Shown here: positions 62,644-64,000 of the stretch, piece by piece
Layout of the letters: every line of letters starts with the position of its first letter
Numbering within the stretch: position 1 is the first letter of the stretch
Assembly (NCBI RefSeq): GCF_000368065.1
Contig: NZ_KB851204.1
Coordinates: 1-64,000, forward strand
Direction of reading: 5' to 3'
Length of the DNA stretch: 64,000 nt
Source of the DNA: Acinetobacter seifertii
Lineage (GTDB): Bacteria; Pseudomonadota; Gammaproteobacteria; Pseudomonadales; Moraxellaceae
Program-made: the position numbers and the translations under genes
Notes under the pieces: generated by a model
Told to the model about the DNA's origin: nothing
Seen by the model: the letters and a program-made list of their open reading frames with translations, nothing else
Database searches by the model: none

Positions 62644-64000
62644 TTAATAACGGAAAGTTACGCCAACAGAAGCTTGGCGGCCACCGTTGATATACCAGTA
62701 TTCTGGAGAGAATGAAGATTGAGCATTATATGCAGTGTTATAACGTACATCACCAATATTCTGGATGTTCGTAAATAACTTTATATTTGGATTCATATTC
62801 CAAAAAGCATTTAAATCAACAGTTGCATAGCCTGGAACTTTAACTGAGTTTTCAATATTTTGTGCGTTTGCTTTAGAGCGAGAGACTAGAGAAGCATTCA
62901 CCCCATAAATACCATCATCATAGCCTGCAGTTAAAGTATATGTTTGACGGGGACGATAAGGGACATCTATGTCTTTATCTTTATCTCTAGCTTCTACATA
63001 AGCGTATTCAGCATTAACAAAGATATTATCCTTAGACCACTTTAGACCTATTTCACCACCTTTCATATCAGCTTTATTTAAGTTGATATATGTTGTTCTA
63101 CCATTTATAGCACCATAACTAATTAAATTTTTAACATCTGTATAGTAGCCAGAAAGATAGGCAGAAAGACCATAATTAAATTTCTGATCTATACCAATTT
63201 CATATGACTTGCTTTCTTCAGGTTTTAGGTCAGGGTTACTATAAAAATCATAGCCGTAAGAGCCATATAGATGTTCAAGAGTTGGTGCTTTGAATGCAGT
63301 ACCAATGTTAGTGTAGATACTTGTTAGAGGAGAGATTTGATAACGAATTGCAGCTTGTCCAACTGTATGTGTACCAAACCAATCATTATCTTCAACTCGG
63401 ACACCAACCTGAGTATGAATACCATTATCGTTATATTGATGCTGTAAATAATAACCTGTAGAGCTGATATCTCTTACAGCTTCAGGAGATGAGCTAGCAT
63501 CATATTTTGATCGATTGTATGTAACACCCCCTAAAATATTCTGATTTGGTACAAAATTCCATTTGGCATTTATGTCCCCTTCATCAGAGGTTGTATTAAA
63601 GTGGCTTTGATAAATTACTTGTTCGATTTTATCAAGATAGTGAGAATAACGTGCATTTAAGACTAAATCAGAAGAAGCCTTATAACTAGCCAGCCAATTT
63701 ACTAGACGATTTTCAAAATTACGTTTTGCATTGTTCGTCGAATAGTTCGTAGTATAGTTATTCGTACCTTGATTTTGGTCAATTGCTAAGCTTGTGTTAA
63801 TTACATCATTACTATAACCAATTTTTGCGTTATATCCTTTTTGGTCAAACGCTGCTTTTTCACTTTTATCTTGTATATTGATAATACTAGTACCATCAGT
63901 CTCCATCCGTTGACCACCGATACTTGCATAAAAACCACTGTCATCTACATAATCGGCATTTACAAGTGTCTTATAAGTACGGTTTTCACCATATACACCT
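62644..64000 (-). CDS. btuB: BtuB-like TonB-dependent receptor, 3' part
   Basis: The C-terminal 451 codons of an outer-membrane beta-barrel receptor. The reading frame is open to the window's edge, so the start and plug domain are outside. Strand repeats such as GLSAYLSGYYTDVKNLISY and NIFVNAEYAYVEARDKD, the FKAPTLEHLYGSYGYDFYSNPDLKPEESKSYEIGID block and a terminal Tyr (VGVTFRY) are typical. The B12 call rests on the adjacent adenosyltransferase and overall resemblance to BtuB. A cobalamin riboswitch, if present, would lie beyond the window. Confidence 0.82.
   Translation of the reverse strand, partial: GVYGENRTYKTLVNADYVDDSGFYASIGGQRMETDGTSIINIQDKSEKAAFDQKGYNAKIGYSNDVINTSLAIDQNQGTNNYTTNYSTNNAKRNFENRLVNWLASYKASSDLVLNARYSHYLDKIEQVIYQSHFNTTSDEGDINAKWNFVPNQNILGGVTYNRSKYDASSSPEAVRDISSTGYYLQHQYNDNGIHTQVGVRVEDNDWFGTHTVGQAAIRYQISPLTSIYTNIGTAFKAPTLEHLYGSYGYDFYSNPDLKPEESKSYEIGIDQKFNYGLSAYLSGYYTDVKNLISYGAINGRTTYINLNKADMKGGEIGLKWSKDNIFVNAEYAYVEARDKDKDIDVPYRPRQTYTLTAGYDDGIYGVNASLVSRSKANAQNIENSVKVPGYATVDLNAFWNMNPNIKLFTNIQNIGDVRYNTAYNAQSSFSPEYWYINGGRQASVGVTFRY

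Overview
The window reads as chromosomal DNA of an Acinetobacter of the calcoaceticus-baumannii complex, most likely A. baumannii. The support is the baeS-baeR pair, the LOS outer-core (OC) glycosyltransferase locus lying between ilvE and aspS, a Zur-controlled ZnuD-type receptor, the moderately AT-rich coding style, and the yciA/yciB/yciI, queA/tgt/yajC/secD/secF and radC/coaBC neighbourhoods. This is inferred from gene content; no search was run.

Layout: 1-1.9 kb, the 3' part of an rRNA operon (23S, 5S, terminator). 2-5.7 kb, a flavin disulfide oxidoreductase, a Big-1 surface lipoprotein, a tiny 34-residue lipoprotein and a TIGR01244-type protein. 5.9-8.9 kb, an alpha/beta hydrolase gene split by a complete IS3-family element, followed by trxC and yciA. 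8.9-26 kb, housekeeping genes: an SnoaL/NTF2-like secreted protein, a hotdog protein, yajQ, a rhodanese, the yciB-yciI-hypothetical-mnmC operon, an RNase AM-like PHP protein, a bestrophin, radC, coaBC, secDF-yajC-tgt, a LemA module and queA.

26.1-30.4 kb is an accessory pocket beside tRNA-Leu(CAA). It holds a gene remnant, a Panacea-domain (SocA-like) protein with a small partner gene arranged like a toxin-antitoxin pair, and an AT-rich four-helix membrane/coiled-coil gene split by a second, unrelated IS3-family element. Both IS copies are intact, with long imperfect inverted repeats and 3-bp target duplications. Both host genes can be restored in frame on paper.

30.4-48.2 kb: an orphan histidine kinase, glnE, ilvE, a short OC locus (two ELM1/GtrOC1-like proteins, a polysaccharide deacetylase and a GT4 enzyme on the plus strand; a GT2 and a CgeB-like enzyme on the minus strand), aspS, a DUF4184 protein, znuD behind a perfect Zur-type palindrome, and a phospholipase D. 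48.2-64 kb: a compact triple-hairpin element, small secreted proteins, a PsiE family protein, two paralogous acyl-CoA dehydrogenases, baeS and baeR (baeR carries a premature amber codon inside its DNA-recognition helix), a cluster of DnaA-box-like sites, an L,D-transpeptidase, selO, an acyl desaturase, a META-domain lipoprotein, a glycerophosphodiesterase, a cobalamin adenosyltransferase and the 3' part of a BtuB-like receptor running off the end.

The most notable items are the baeR nonsense mutation, the two clean IS disruptions, the Panacea pair with its disrupted membrane neighbour, a hairpin that hides the ribosome site of the NTF2-like gene, the terminator fused to the phospholipase D start, and the DnaA-box cluster after baeR.
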